64,000 bases of DNA from Alphaproteobacteria bacterium (GCA_030429495.1 JAUIFH010000003.1:434001-498000), one strand, 5' to 3'. Numbered from the stretch's first letter, positions 18,500 to 27,628 are shown. The notes: generated by a model from the letters alone, not told the origin. Numbers and translations are program-made.

Positions 18500-19129
18500 A
18501 TGGGCGGTGCGAAACACGAAGGTCAGCTCGGTTCGGTCTACGAGGCGAAAAGCCCGGAGGAGATCGCCGCGCTTTACGACGGCTGGGCCGGCAGCTACGA
18601 GGCCGAGATGGCGCAGGCCGGCTACCGGCATCCGACGATCTGCCTCGCGCTGCTGGCCCGCCACCTGCCGAAAGGTGCGGGCCCGATCCTAGACGCGGGC
18701 GCGGGCACCGGCATCCTTGGCGAATGGCTGGCCATCGCGGGCTATCCCGAGGCCGAGGCGATCGACCTGTCTGAGGGCATGCTGGCCGTCGCTGCCCGCA
18801 AGGGCGTCTATCGCCGGCTTCACCGGCTTGCGCTGGGCCAGCCCCTGCCTTTCGCCGACGGCAGCTTCGCCGGCGTCGTTTCGGCCGGTGTCTTTACCAC
18901 CGGCCATGTCGGGTCCGAGGGGCTGGACGAACTGGTCCGCATCTGCCGGCCCGGGGGCGTGATCGTCCTGACCGTCAAGACGACGCTCTGGACCGGCGGT
19001 TTCGCCGACCACGTCGCGGGCTTCGCCCCGACCCTCAGCATCGCCGAACAGACCGAACCCTATGTCTCCATGCCCGGAGAGGCGGCGACGATCCCGAGCC
19101 TCGCCGTCGTCCTGAAGAAATCCGCCTAA
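18500..19129 (+). CDS. Class I SAM-dependent methyltransferase
   Basis: 209 residues. EEIAALYDGWAGSYEAEMAQAGYRHP is a typical opening of small SAM methyltransferases, motif I is ILDAGAGTGILGEWL near 63, and the acidic residue is in AIDLSEGML. The substrate is unknown. A GGGGGG ribosome site precedes ATG. It is divergent from the choline-kinase-like gene by 77 bp, so the two may be co-regulated. A link to methylated amines or phospholipid head groups is inference. Confidence 0.82.
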   Translation: MGGAKHEGQLGSVYEAKSPEEIAALYDGWAGSYEAEMAQAGYRHPTICLALLARHLPKGAGPILDAGAGTGILGEWLAIAGYPEAEAIDLSEGMLAVAARKGVYRRLHRLALGQPLPFADGSFAGVVSAGVFTTGHVGSEGLDELVRICRPGGVIVLTVKTTLWTGGFADHVAGFAPTLSIAEQTEPYVSMPGEAATIPSLAVVLKKSA

Positions 19130-19131
19130 TA

Positions 19132-19181
19132 TTCACCTTGGCCGAAATGCTCGCGCAGTCCGGGGGCGAAGCTCCCGCCCC
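19132..19181 (+). repeat. Gene-end dispersed repeat, copy 1
   Basis: TTCACCTTGGCCGAAATGCTCG followed by a GGGGGC/GCCCC-type hairpin. It matches the layout of 48413-48474. Here it fills the gap between two convergent genes and may act as a terminator. Confidence 0.55.
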
Positions 19182-19183
19182 GG

Positions 19184-21616
19184 TCAGGCTTTAATCCTCA
19201 GGTTCTGCGGATCGTAGAAAGGCCGCAGCGCGATCTCGGCCGGCACCGCCTCGTTCGCGACGACGAGTTCGTAGCGGCCCGAAAGCAGGTAGTCGTCGCC
19301 TACGCCGCCGGCGTTGCGGACATAGCCGTATCCGATCCCCTTACCGATCGTGTAGCCATAGCCCCCCGAGGTGAGGTAACCCACCGGCTCCCCGTCGCGC
19401 AGGATCGTCTCGCGCCCGACGAGCACGGCATCGGGTGCGGTGACCGCGAAACCCGCAAGCCGCTTGACAGGCGGACCGGCCGCCTCCAGCGCGGCGCGGC
19501 CGATGAAATCGGTGTTGCGGCGCATCTTCACGGCCCAGCCGAGTCCGGCTTCCAGCGGTGTGTCGTTCGGCGTGATATCGGACGACCAAGCGCGATAGCC
19601 CTTTTCCAGACGCAGGGATTCGATGGCCCTGTATCCGACCGGCCGGATGCCCTCGCCCGCGCCCGCCGCCATCAGCGCGTCGAAGACCGCCCCCGTCGCG
19701 GCAAGAGGCACATGCAGTTCCCAGCCGAGTTCACCGACATAAGTGATGCGCAGCGCCCGGACGGTCGTGCCCGCGACCCCCACTTCGCGCACATGACCAA
19801 ACGGGAAAGCGCTGTTCGACACATCGGCGTCCGTAACGCGCGCCAGAACATCGCGTGCCTTCGGCCCCATCAGCGACAGGACGCCCCAGTCCTCGGTGAC
19901 ATCGCGGACCGCCACGTCGCCTTCCGCCAGATGCTCGGCGATCCAGGCAAGGTCATGGGTGCGGAAACCCGTCCCGGTGACGATGTAAAACCGGTCATCA
20001 GCGAGGCGGCCCACGGTAAGGTCGCATTCGATTCCGCCACGGCTGTTCAAAAGCTGCGTGTAGGTCAACCGCCCTGGCGCCCCGGTCACGTCATTGGCGC
20101 AGATCCGGTCGAGTGCGCGCGCCGCGTCGCCGCCACTCACCTCGTATTTCGCGAAGGAGGACTGGTCGAATATGCCCACCGCCTCGCGGACATGGGCGTG
20201 CTCTTCGCCCACGGGGCCAAACCAGTTCTGCCGGCCCATGGAATGGATGTCCTTCGCCTCCATCCCCTCGGGCGCGAACCAGTTGGGCCGCTCCCAGCCG
20301 AGTTTCGAACCGAAGACCGCCCCTCGCGCCTTCAGCCGGTCATAGAGCGGCGACACGATCCGGGGGCGGCCGGACGTATATTCCTCGTGCGGAAAGCCGA
20401 TCGTGTAGTGCTTGCCATAGGCCTCGCAGGTCCGGTCAGAGACCCATTGCCGGTCGCGGTGCATCGCCGCGAAGCGACGGATATCGACAGTCCAGAGGTC
20501 GAGCGGTGCCTCGCCGTTCATGACCCAGTCGGCCAGGACCCAGCCCGCGCCGCCCCCGCTCGCGATGCCGAACGCGTTGAAGCCGGCGCCCACGAACATG
20601 TTGGCGCATTCCGGCGCGCTGCCCAGAATGAAGTTCCCGTCCGGCGTGAAGCTTTCCGGCCCGTTGATCATCTGCTTGACGCCGACCTCCGCCAGCGCCG
20701 GGACCCGCGCCATCGCCTGTACCAGATGCTGTTCGAAATGGTCGTAGTCGTCCTCGAAGAGGTGGAACTGCCAGTCATCCGGAATGTCGCCCGTCGGCAA
20801 CGACTGCGGGTTGGGCTCATATCCGCCCATCACCAGCCCGCCGACCTCTTCCTTGAAATAGGTGCGCCGGTCGGGATCGCGGATCGTGGCCGCGTCACCG
20901 GCAAGGCCGGGGATCTTCTCGGTCACGATATACTGGTGGCGCACCGCCTGAAGCGGCACCTCGATGCCCGCCATCGCGCCCACCTGCCGCGCCCACTGGC
21001 CGGCGCAGTTCACAACCGCCTCGCAGGCGATCTCGCCGTGGGTCGTCTTCACGCTGGTGATGCGGTTGCCCGCCATGCCGAAGCCCGTGAGCCGCACGCC
21101 TTCGACGATCTTCGCGCCATGCATTCGCGCGCCCTTTGCGAGGCTCTGGGTGATGTCGGAGGGCGAGGCCTGCCCGTCCGTCGGCAGCCAGCTTGCACCC
21201 ACGAGGTCGGAGACCTCCATCAGCGGCCACATCCGCTTGACCTCGGCGGGCGAGATCAGGTGCATCTCCATCCCGAAGCTCTTCGCCGTGGTGGCCAGCC
21301 GCTTGTACTCGGTCCAGCGGTCCTCGTTCGTGGCGAGCCGCAGGCAGCCCGTCATCTTCCACCCGGTCTCAAGGCCCGTCTCGGCTGCCAGCCCCTTGTA
21401 GAGGTCGACCGAGTATTTCAGGACCTTCGTGATCGAGGCCGAGGAACGGAGCTGCCCGACCAGTCCCGCGGCGTGCCAGGTCGATCCGCTGGTCAGCTTA
21501 CCTTGCTCCAGAAGCACCACGTCCGCCTTGTGATCGCGGGCGAGGTGGTAGGCGGTGGAACAGCCGATAATACCGCCGCCGATGACGACGATCTGCGCGT
21601 GGCCGGGCAAAGTCAT
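19184..21616 (-). CDS. FAD-dependent dimethylglycine/sarcosine dehydrogenase-like protein with GcvT domain
   Basis: 810 residues in two parts. Residues 1-390 are a DAO-type FAD domain: the Rossmann motif IVVIGGGIIGCSTAYHLA and STWHAAGL, where His48 corresponds to the covalent flavin His of dimethylglycine dehydrogenase. Residues about 430-810 are a GcvT-like folate domain (FGSKLGWERPNWFAPEG ... SLRLEKGYRAWSSDITPNDTPLEAGL). Such enzymes oxidatively demethylate N-methyl amino acids and pass the formaldehyde to tetrahydrofolate. It is the last gene of the TmoXVW-like operon, so a catabolic step after import of a methylated amine is likely. The exact substrate is not set by sequence. Confidence 0.85.
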   Translation of the reverse strand: MTLPGHAQIVVIGGGIIGCSTAYHLARDHKADVVLLEQGKLTSGSTWHAAGLVGQLRSSASITKVLKYSVDLYKGLAAETGLETGWKMTGCLRLATNEDRWTEYKRLATTAKSFGMEMHLISPAEVKRMWPLMEVSDLVGASWLPTDGQASPSDITQSLAKGARMHGAKIVEGVRLTGFGMAGNRITSVKTTHGEIACEAVVNCAGQWARQVGAMAGIEVPLQAVRHQYIVTEKIPGLAGDAATIRDPDRRTYFKEEVGGLVMGGYEPNPQSLPTGDIPDDWQFHLFEDDYDHFEQHLVQAMARVPALAEVGVKQMINGPESFTPDGNFILGSAPECANMFVGAGFNAFGIASGGGAGWVLADWVMNGEAPLDLWTVDIRRFAAMHRDRQWVSDRTCEAYGKHYTIGFPHEEYTSGRPRIVSPLYDRLKARGAVFGSKLGWERPNWFAPEGMEAKDIHSMGRQNWFGPVGEEHAHVREAVGIFDQSSFAKYEVSGGDAARALDRICANDVTGAPGRLTYTQLLNSRGGIECDLTVGRLADDRFYIVTGTGFRTHDLAWIAEHLAEGDVAVRDVTEDWGVLSLMGPKARDVLARVTDADVSNSAFPFGHVREVGVAGTTVRALRITYVGELGWELHVPLAATGAVFDALMAAGAGEGIRPVGYRAIESLRLEKGYRAWSSDITPNDTPLEAGLGWAVKMRRNTDFIGRAALEAAGPPVKRLAGFAVTAPDAVLVGRETILRDGEPVGYLTSGGYGYTIGKGIGYGYVRNAGGVGDDYLLSGRYELVVANEAVPAEIALRPFYDPQNLRIKA

Positions 21617-22500
21617 GAGTCGAGCTTTCCGTAAGAGATCTGATAGCGGTCCAGCGCGGCATCGAACCGGCCGAGATAGTCACGCGCATGGGCGTCGTAA
21701 TCGGCGCCGGGCGCGGCGAGGAAAACTTCCGACACCATCGCCCACATCGCCTCGCGCGCGAGGCTTGCGCATTGCATGGCGTCGAAGGCGCGCAAGGTCG
21801 CCTGATCCGGCGGCGCCCCGAAATACGCGGCCAGCAAGGCCCGCGCTTCCGACGGGTCCATCCCGGCATTCGAGGCGGCCCCCGCGAGATCGAACATCGC
21901 CGTGCCGAAGCCAGCATATTCGTAGTCGATCAGCCACAGCCGCCCGGCGGCATCCTCAAGAAAATTTGCCGGCAGCAGGTCATGATGGCCGTAGACGACC
22001 GGCAGCGGCACCTGCGCCGCCTCCAGGCCACCGGCCATCGTGACCATCCTTGGCAGCATTGCCGAGAAACGGCTGTCGTGGTCCCGCAGGGTCCGCGCGT
22101 AGTCGCGGATGACGTGGAAGACCCAGAAACAGACGGCCGGGCCAGTGACCTCGCGCGGCATCCTTGTATGGAAATCGCGCAGGAACCGGCCGACGCGCTC
22201 CGCTTCGGCACAAACGTCCGCCTCGCCCCAGGTTCGCGCCTCGACGAACTGCGACACCATCACGCCCGGGCCGGTGAACTCGACCTCGGGCGCAAAGCCA
22301 GCGGCATGGGCAGCGCGCGCCGACATCGCCTCGTTCGCGCGGCTGACGTGGTGGAAAGGGAAATCCTCGCCGAAACGCACGACATGCGCGCCGGCGTCAT
22401 CGCTGACCTTCCAGCTTTCGTTGGACAGGCCCCCGGTCAGTGGTACTGCCTCGATGGCGCCCCGCCAGCAGGGCAGGGAACGGATACATTCGATGCTCAT
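21613..22500 (-). CDS. APH-family phosphotransferase in the methylated-amine operon
   Basis: 295 residues. APH catalytic loop GHHDLLPANF (His172, Asp174, Asn179) and metal ligand LIDYEYAG (Asp192). The protein resembles choline/ethanolamine kinases, as does the gene at 17517-18422. It overlaps the permease gene upstream and the flavoenzyme gene downstream by 4 bp each, so it is made in step with both. A kinase between a transporter and a demethylase is unexpected: it may phosphorylate choline, or act on an unidentified intermediate. Confidence 0.82.
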   Translation of the reverse strand: MSIECIRSLPCWRGAIEAVPLTGGLSNESWKVSDDAGAHVVRFGEDFPFHHVSRANEAMSARAAHAAGFAPEVEFTGPGVMVSQFVEARTWGEADVCAEAERVGRFLRDFHTRMPREVTGPAVCFWVFHVIRDYARTLRDHDSRFSAMLPRMVTMAGGLEAAQVPLPVVYGHHDLLPANFLEDAAGRLWLIDYEYAGFGTAMFDLAGAASNAGMDPSEARALLAAYFGAPPDQATLRAFDAMQCASLAREAMWAMVSEVFLAAPGADYDAHARDYLGRFDAALDRYQISYGKLDS

Positions 22501-24500
22501 GCCTGTGCGTCCCCCAGCCCGAGCCGCGCCCGCGCCGCACGGGCGCCCGCTTGGTTCAGCCGATCTGTGATGATGGCGATGAAGGCCACGGCCAGCCCCG
22601 CGACAAGGCCCCGCCCGGGATCGGCCTTGGTCAGCGCGATATAAACCTCCTGTCCAAGGTCCCTTGTCCCGACCAAAGCGGTGATGACCAGCATCGACAG
22701 CGCGAACATGACGGTCTGGTTGAGACCCAGCATGATCTCGGGCAGCGCGAGCTTCAGCTTGATCCGCAACAGGATCTGGTTGGGCGTGCAGCCCATCGCG
22801 CGGCCCGCTTCGATCAACTTGGGATCGACATGCTGAAGGCCAAGGACGGTGTAGCGGATCGCGGGCGCCACGGCATAGGCCACGACGGCCACCATCGCGG
22901 TGAAGTCGCCGACCCGGAAAAGCATCACTGCGGGCATGAGGTAGACGAAGGACGGCAAGGTCTGCAACGTGTCGATCACGACCCGCACCACGGTCCAGAG
23001 CCGTTCACGCTCGGCCGCGAGAATGCCGACGGGAACGCCTATCAGCATCGCGAAGAGAACGGAGATGCCGCAGAGATAGACGGTGATCATGGCCTTTTCC
23101 CATTGCCCCGTCGCGGCAATCAGGAAAGCCAGGACACCCGCCAGCACCGCCAGTTGCCAGCCGCCAAGCCGCCACCCCGCGAAGGCGAGAAGCCCCGCCA
23201 CGCCAAGCCAGGGCAGGTCGAGCAGAAAACGCTTGAACGGAATGAGAAGGTTCAGCAGGACCGCGTTCTTCACCGCTTCGATCGCGTCGAAGAAATTGAC
23301 ATTGATCCAGGCCACGACCTCCGACCAGAACGTGCCCGTGGATAGTTCCAGCGCCTCCGGATAGGTCTGAACGGCAGGAACGGCCAGACCCGCCAGCCCG
23401 GCGATCACGATCGTCGCGAGCGCCCCGGCGAGGTAGGGGTGGCGCTGGACCGGATTGCCCGCCGTCGGGGCGGCCCCGGTGCGGCGCGCGGCGAAGGCCT
23501 GGCTCAGCCGGTCGAGCGCGACGGCAAGCGCGACGATGGCAAGCCCCGCCTCCAGCCCTGCCCCGAAATCGAGCCGACGCAAGGCGGCCAGCACGTCGAA
23601 GCCAAGCCCCCCGGCCCCAATCATAGAGGCGATGATGACCATGTTCAGCGACAGCATGATGACCTGGTTCACACCCACCATCAGCGACGGCATCGACGCC
23701 GGCACCATCACGCGCCACAGCATCTGGCGGCGCGAGCAGCCGACCATCCGGCCAAGATCGGTCAGCTCTCCGGGCACCCGCGAGAGCGCAAGCTGGGTCA
23801 CCCGCGTCATCGGCGGCATCGCGTAGATCAGCGTGGCGACCACGGCGGCGGTCGGGCCGAAGCCGAACAGGAACAGAATCGGGACCAGATAGGCGAAGAC
23901 CGGGATCGTCTGCATAAGATCGAGGACCGGACGGATCGCCCGTTCGAAAGCGGGACTGCGCCAGGCGAGGACCCCCAGTGCCGCGCCGCCCGCAACGCCC
24001 AGCGGCACCGCGACGAGGATCGAGGCCAGCGTCACCATCGCGCTTTGCCACTGTCCGAAGAGCGCGACGAATCCCAGACAGGCCGCGACCAGCGCCGCCA
24101 GCCGCATCCCGCCCGCGTGCAGTCCGAGAAGTGTGAACGTGACGATTACCGCGATCCACGAGAGCGGTGGCGTGATCTGCACCGCCGCCGATCCCTCGCC
24201 TTGAAGGAAGCCCGTGGACAGAAGGCTAAGCGCGATGCGGTAGGGGAAGTCGATCACGGCGGCTATGAAGCGCGTGAATTCCTGGAAAGTGAAAAGGCCG
24301 AAGGTCGCTTCGTTCAGCAGCCACTTCGTGAAATCTCCGATCCATCGCGCCGCCGGGATCATCGCCTTCCTCGGATACTCGAAGGCCCATGGCAGCTGTT
24401 CCGCGCCGAACTTCCACAGGAGGACAAAGCAGAACAACGCGATCGCCCAGCCCGACCAGCGTGGCAGCGCGATACCGTTGCGGATGGCGGATGCCTGCAT
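22497..24500 (-). CDS. Double-domain ABC permease, glycine betaine/TMAO type (TmoW-like)
   Basis: 667 residues with two tandem ProW-like permease domains. Each has an EAA coupling loop, ELTDLGRMVGCSRRQMLWRVMVPASMPSLMVG in the first half and KLIEAGRAMGCTPNQILLRIKLKLALPEIMLG in the second. The duplicated permease, together with the binding protein and ATPase, matches the architecture I recall for TmoXVW, the TMAO importer of Roseobacter-group bacteria. Overlaps the kinase gene by 4 bp; 1 bp from the ATPase gene. Confidence 0.87.
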   Translation of the reverse strand: MQASAIRNGIALPRWSGWAIALFCFVLLWKFGAEQLPWAFEYPRKAMIPAARWIGDFTKWLLNEATFGLFTFQEFTRFIAAVIDFPYRIALSLLSTGFLQGEGSAAVQITPPLSWIAVIVTFTLLGLHAGGMRLAALVAACLGFVALFGQWQSAMVTLASILVAVPLGVAGGAALGVLAWRSPAFERAIRPVLDLMQTIPVFAYLVPILFLFGFGPTAAVVATLIYAMPPMTRVTQLALSRVPGELTDLGRMVGCSRRQMLWRVMVPASMPSLMVGVNQVIMLSLNMVIIASMIGAGGLGFDVLAALRRLDFGAGLEAGLAIVALAVALDRLSQAFAARRTGAAPTAGNPVQRHPYLAGALATIVIAGLAGLAVPAVQTYPEALELSTGTFWSEVVAWINVNFFDAIEAVKNAVLLNLLIPFKRFLLDLPWLGVAGLLAFAGWRLGGWQLAVLAGVLAFLIAATGQWEKAMITVYLCGISVLFAMLIGVPVGILAAERERLWTVVRVVIDTLQTLPSFVYLMPAVMLFRVGDFTAMVAVVAYAVAPAIRYTVLGLQHVDPKLIEAGRAMGCTPNQILLRIKLKLALPEIMLGLNQTVMFALSMLVITALVGTRDLGQEVYIALTKADPGRGLVAGLAVAFIAIITDRLNQAGARAARARLGLGDAQA

Positions 24501-24501
24501 C

Positions 24502-25536
24502 TCAGCCCCCCAGCATCAGCCGGATCACATCGGCCAGATGCAAATGGCCAAGCGTCCCGCCCTGCCCTTCCGTCACCTTCAGGCGCTCCGCTCCGTCAAG
24601 GAACAATGGCGCCGCCTCGGCGATGGTCGCGCGGGCGTCAACACCGGCCTGCGGCTCGGGTCCATCTGCGGGCCGCATCGCACTCGTGACCCGCACGACC
24701 TTGGCCTTCGGCACGGCGCGGGAGAATTCGCGCACATAATCGTCCGCCGGGGACATCACGATTTCCTCCGGCGTTCCCTGCTGGACGATCGCGCCGTCCT
24801 TCATGATCGCGATACGGTCGGCCAGCCGGATCGCCTCGTCGAAGTCGTGGGTGATGAAGACGATGGTCTTCTTGAGGACCGACTGGAGGCGAATGAACTC
24901 GTCCTGCATCTCGCGCCGGATCAACGGGTCGAGGGCCGAGAACGGCTCGTCCAGGAACCACAGCTCAGGCTCCACCGCGAGGGAACGCGCGATACCCACG
25001 CGCTGCTGCTGGCCGCCCGAAAGCTGGCGGGGGAAAGCGTCTTCGCGCCCGCCGAGGCCGACGAGCTCGATCATCTTGCGCGCCCGCGCGATCCGTTCCT
25101 CACGCCCCATTCCCTGCACGTCGAGCGGGAAGGCCACGTTGTCGAGCACCGAGAGATGCGGCAGGAGCGCGAAGTGCTGGAACACCATGCCCATCTTGTG
25201 ACGCCGGATCATCATCATCTCGGCGTCGCTCGCGGCCAGAAGGTCGCGACCGTTGAACAGGATTTCGCCCGCCGTTGGCTCGATCAGCCGCGACATGAGG
25301 CGAACGAGCGTCGACTTGCCCGATCCCGACAGCCCCATGATGACGAAGATTTCGCCCTCCGCGACGGTCAGCGACACGTCGCGCACGGCCGGGACAAGGC
25401 CCTGCGCGGTGATCGCGCCCGGCGCGGGATCGGGGCCGAGGGTTTCGAGAACCTCGCGCCCGCGCGCTCCGAAAAGCTTCCAGACGTTTCGACAGACCAG
25501 CTTGGCGTCGCGGCTCTCGGCGGGATCGGCGGTCAT
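24502..25536 (-). CDS. Glycine betaine/TMAO-type ABC transporter ATP-binding protein (TmoV/ProV-like)
   Basis: 344 residues when started at MTADPAESRDAK. Walker A GLSGSGKST, Q-loop VFQHFALLPH, signature LSGGQQQRVGIARSLA and Walker B LWFLDEPFSALDPLIRREMQ are those of the ProV/OpuAA branch, followed by a C-terminal CBS-like regulatory tail. A GTG start 42 bp upstream is possible but sits in a strong hairpin, and GGAAA is better placed for the ATG. Confidence 0.9.
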   Translation of the reverse strand: MTADPAESRDAKLVCRNVWKLFGARGREVLETLGPDPAPGAITAQGLVPAVRDVSLTVAEGEIFVIMGLSGSGKSTLVRLMSRLIEPTAGEILFNGRDLLAASDAEMMMIRRHKMGMVFQHFALLPHLSVLDNVAFPLDVQGMGREERIARARKMIELVGLGGREDAFPRQLSGGQQQRVGIARSLAVEPELWFLDEPFSALDPLIRREMQDEFIRLQSVLKKTIVFITHDFDEAIRLADRIAIMKDGAIVQQGTPEEIVMSPADDYVREFSRAVPKAKVVRVTSAMRPADGPEPQAGVDARATIAEAAPLFLDGAERLKVTEGQGGTLGHLHLADVIRLMLGG

Positions 25537-25566
25537 CGGGTTTCCGGTTGCGGTCAGTTCTTCATT

Positions 25567-25591
25567 CCGCCCGCGCACAGGACGCGGGCGG
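25567..25591 (-). other. Intercistronic hairpin after the TmoX-like binding-protein gene
   Basis: CCGCCCGCG and CGCGGGCGG form a perfect 9-bp stem with a 7-nt loop between the binding-protein and ATPase genes, with no T-tract. It probably stabilises the 5' message or causes partial termination, giving excess binding protein. Confidence 0.55.
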
Positions 25592-25617
25592 TTGTGACGC
25601 GGTAAGGGGTCGCCGGC

Positions 25618-26580
25618 TTACTGGCCGATCCAACCCTTCCAGCGGCCTTCGTTGGCGGTCATCCAGCCGGCCACGACCTCTGATACGGTCTTGCCGTTGA
25701 GGTCCACGTCCGTGATCATCGCCCCCATCTCGTCATTGTCGATGGTGAACGCCTTCACGGCCTCGTAGGCGCCGGGCCACTTGTCCTTCATCCCGGCCCA
25801 GCCGACCTTCCAGATTTCGCCGAAGGGCTTGCCGCAATCATAGGCCATGTCGGGGTTCGACCCCCAGGCCGGGTCGTTGTAGCACTCCGCCGTGTATTCG
25901 GGGAATTCGACCCATTCGCCCTCGTACTTGGCCGGCGCCCAGTGCGGCGCATAAATCCAGAGCAGGATCGGCGCCTGACGCTGATAGGCGCTTTCCAGCT
26001 CGGCGAAAAGCGCGGCATCGGTGCCGGCATGGATCACCTCGAACGGCAGGTCGAGCGCCTCGACGCGTTCGTCATCGAACCCGCCCCATGTCACCGGCCC
26101 GCCCAGGTAACGACCCTTCGGCGCGGTTTCAGCGGTGGAGAACGCCTCGGCGCAGGCCGCGTCCTTCAACGCTTCCCAGTTCGGCAGGCCGGGGCATTTT
26201 TCCTTCATGTAGGTGGGATACCACCACTCCTCTTTCGCCTTCATGCCCGTGGGCCCGATGTTCTCCACCTTGCCCGTCGCGGTGGCGGCATCCATCGCGT
26301 CGCGGCCGGTGGTTTCCCACATTTCCATCGCGACATGCAGGTCGCCCGTTTCAAGCCCCGCGAACTGCGCGAGGTAGTCGGCCTGCACGTATTCGATGTT
26401 GTAGCCCGCCTGCTTCAGAACCTCGCCCATCAGCTCGGTTGTGATGAGCTGGCCGGTCCAGTCATGCAGCGTCAACTTGATCGGATCAGAGGATTCCTGA
26501 GCGACGGCCATGCCCGCGCCTAGCGCGAAGGCAGAAACGGCGAGGCCGCCAAGAAACATGCTGGTCGTTGTCTTGGACAT
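25618..26580 (-). CDS. Glycine betaine/TMAO-type ABC substrate-binding protein (TmoX/OpuAC-like)
   Basis: 320 residues from MSKTTTSM, with a signal peptide ending near AVAQESSDP. The mature protein begins IKLTLHDWTGQLITTELMGEVL, an OpuAC-type fold. Many Trp/Tyr residues (EEWWYPTYMKE, GGPVTWGG, ILLWIYAPHW) could build the aromatic cage that binds quaternary or N-oxide amines. Overall it resembles TmoX from memory; betaine or choline are alternatives. AGGGAG precedes the ATG. First gene of the five-gene operon and divergent from the DeoR regulator. Confidence 0.87.
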   Translation of the reverse strand: MSKTTTSMFLGGLAVSAFALGAGMAVAQESSDPIKLTLHDWTGQLITTELMGEVLKQAGYNIEYVQADYLAQFAGLETGDLHVAMEMWETTGRDAMDAATATGKVENIGPTGMKAKEEWWYPTYMKEKCPGLPNWEALKDAACAEAFSTAETAPKGRYLGGPVTWGGFDDERVEALDLPFEVIHAGTDAALFAELESAYQRQAPILLWIYAPHWAPAKYEGEWVEFPEYTAECYNDPAWGSNPDMAYDCGKPFGEIWKVGWAGMKDKWPGAYEAVKAFTIDNDEMGAMITDVDLNGKTVSEVVAGWMTANEGRWKGWIGQ

Positions 26581-26748
26581 CTCGAACTCCCTGTTCAGCC
26601 GGATTTTCCGGTCACCGGAACGGTCGTTCCCGGGCGCACGCAAAGGCGCCCTGCCCCGTCCCATCCCGAAAGGTTGGGACCATCGGTGGCATTCGTCAAT
26701 CTCAATTTGTGGCTTTCTGTGTTTTTAGTGACCGATTGCACCCGGATC

Positions 26749-26778
26749 ATTGTGAAATCGAAAAACCGTGCCTACAAT
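26749..26778. promoter_or_regulatory. Overlapping face-to-face promoters of deoR-type gene and ABC operon
   Basis: Plus strand: TTGTGA, 17 nt, TACAAT, toward the DeoR gene. Minus strand: TTGTAG, 17 nt, CACAAT, toward the ABC operon. Each -10 overlaps the other's -35, so both promoters share one 30-bp site bounded by ATTGT/ACAAT. The same dyad could be the regulator's operator. Confidence 0.5.
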
Positions 26779-26813
26779 TCTGGCGGGGGCGACTGCCAAG
26801 AGATGTTCGATAA

Positions 26814-27569
26814 ATGCTGTCGAAGCGCCATGCTGACATTCTGAAGATCCTCGAAACCGAGGGGTCCGCGACGATTTCCGGCCTCGCGCGGCTTCTCGGC
26901 GTCTCGCTGGAAACCGTGCGGCGGGATGTGAAGCCACTGACCGAATCCGGCGCGGTCGTGCGGATGCACGGCGCCGTCGGCCTTGCCGGCCAGATCGGGG
27001 AAGCGCCCTTCCAGAAGCGGATGCGTGAGAATGCCGAAGCGAAGAAGGCAATTGCCCGCACGCTGGCCGGTTCGATCCGCGATGGCGAGTCGCTGATGCT
27101 CGATACCGGAACGACGACAAGCTACGTCGCGCGTGAACTGATGGGGCACCGGCGGCTCACCGTGGTTACCAACTCCTCCGACATTGCGCGAACGCTCGCC
27201 ACGGTCAACGGCAACCGCGTCTATATGGCCGGGGGCGAGTTGCGCAGTGATTCCGGCGCGGCATTCGGGGTCTCGGCGCTTGATTTCATTGCCCGTTTCT
27301 CGGTCCACCACGCGATCATCTCGGCGGGGGCCGTCGATGCGTCGGGGATCATGGACTATGACCTCGACGAGGCCGAGATCGCCCGCCTCATGCTGTCGCG
27401 CGGGGACCGGCGGGTCGTGGTGACGGATCACACGAAATTCGGCCGCCAGGGCCTGATCGCGGTCGCGGGCTTCGCCGATATCGGCGAGATCGTCACCGAC
27501 ACCGCCCCGGGCGCCGACATCGCCGAGGCGCTCGCGGCGGCCGGGACCGTCCTGACCCTGTCGCTCTGA
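26814..27569 (+). CDS. DeoR/GlpR-family transcriptional regulator
   Basis: 251 residues. The N-terminal helix-turn-helix is RHADILKILETEGSATISGLARLLGVSLETVRRDVKPL, and the DeoRC effector domain holds LDTGTTTSYVAREL, the phosphosugar-type binding loop, and VVVTDHTKFGRQGL. Members bind phosphorylated metabolites. It is divergent from the TmoXVW-like operon, which encodes a kinase, so a phosphorylated inducer made by that kinase is conceivable (inference). A bidirectional terminator follows it. Confidence 0.93.
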   Translation: MLSKRHADILKILETEGSATISGLARLLGVSLETVRRDVKPLTESGAVVRMHGAVGLAGQIGEAPFQKRMRENAEAKKAIARTLAGSIRDGESLMLDTGTTTSYVARELMGHRRLTVVTNSSDIARTLATVNGNRVYMAGGELRSDSGAAFGVSALDFIARFSVHHAIISAGAVDASGIMDYDLDEAEIARLMLSRGDRRVVVTDHTKFGRQGLIAVAGFADIGEIVTDTAPGADIAEALAAAGTVLTLSL

Positions 27570-27584
27570 CCACATGCGCAAAGA

Positions 27585-27612
27585 AAAAGCCGCCTCCGGA
27601 GAGGCGGCTTTT
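27585..27612. terminator. Bidirectional intrinsic terminator
   Basis: AAAAGCCGCCTC, loop CGGA, GAGGCGGCTTTT: a perfect 12-bp stem with A- and T-tracts. It serves the DeoR gene on the plus strand and the TRAP operon on the minus strand. Confidence 0.92.
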
Positions 27613-27628
27613 CCCTAAGATATTGCGA

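Noticed and set aside
19712-21634. 640-residue open frame opposite the dimethylglycine-dehydrogenase-like gene
   Set aside because: Arg/His-rich composition typical of antisense frames; the minus-strand gene has clear domains.
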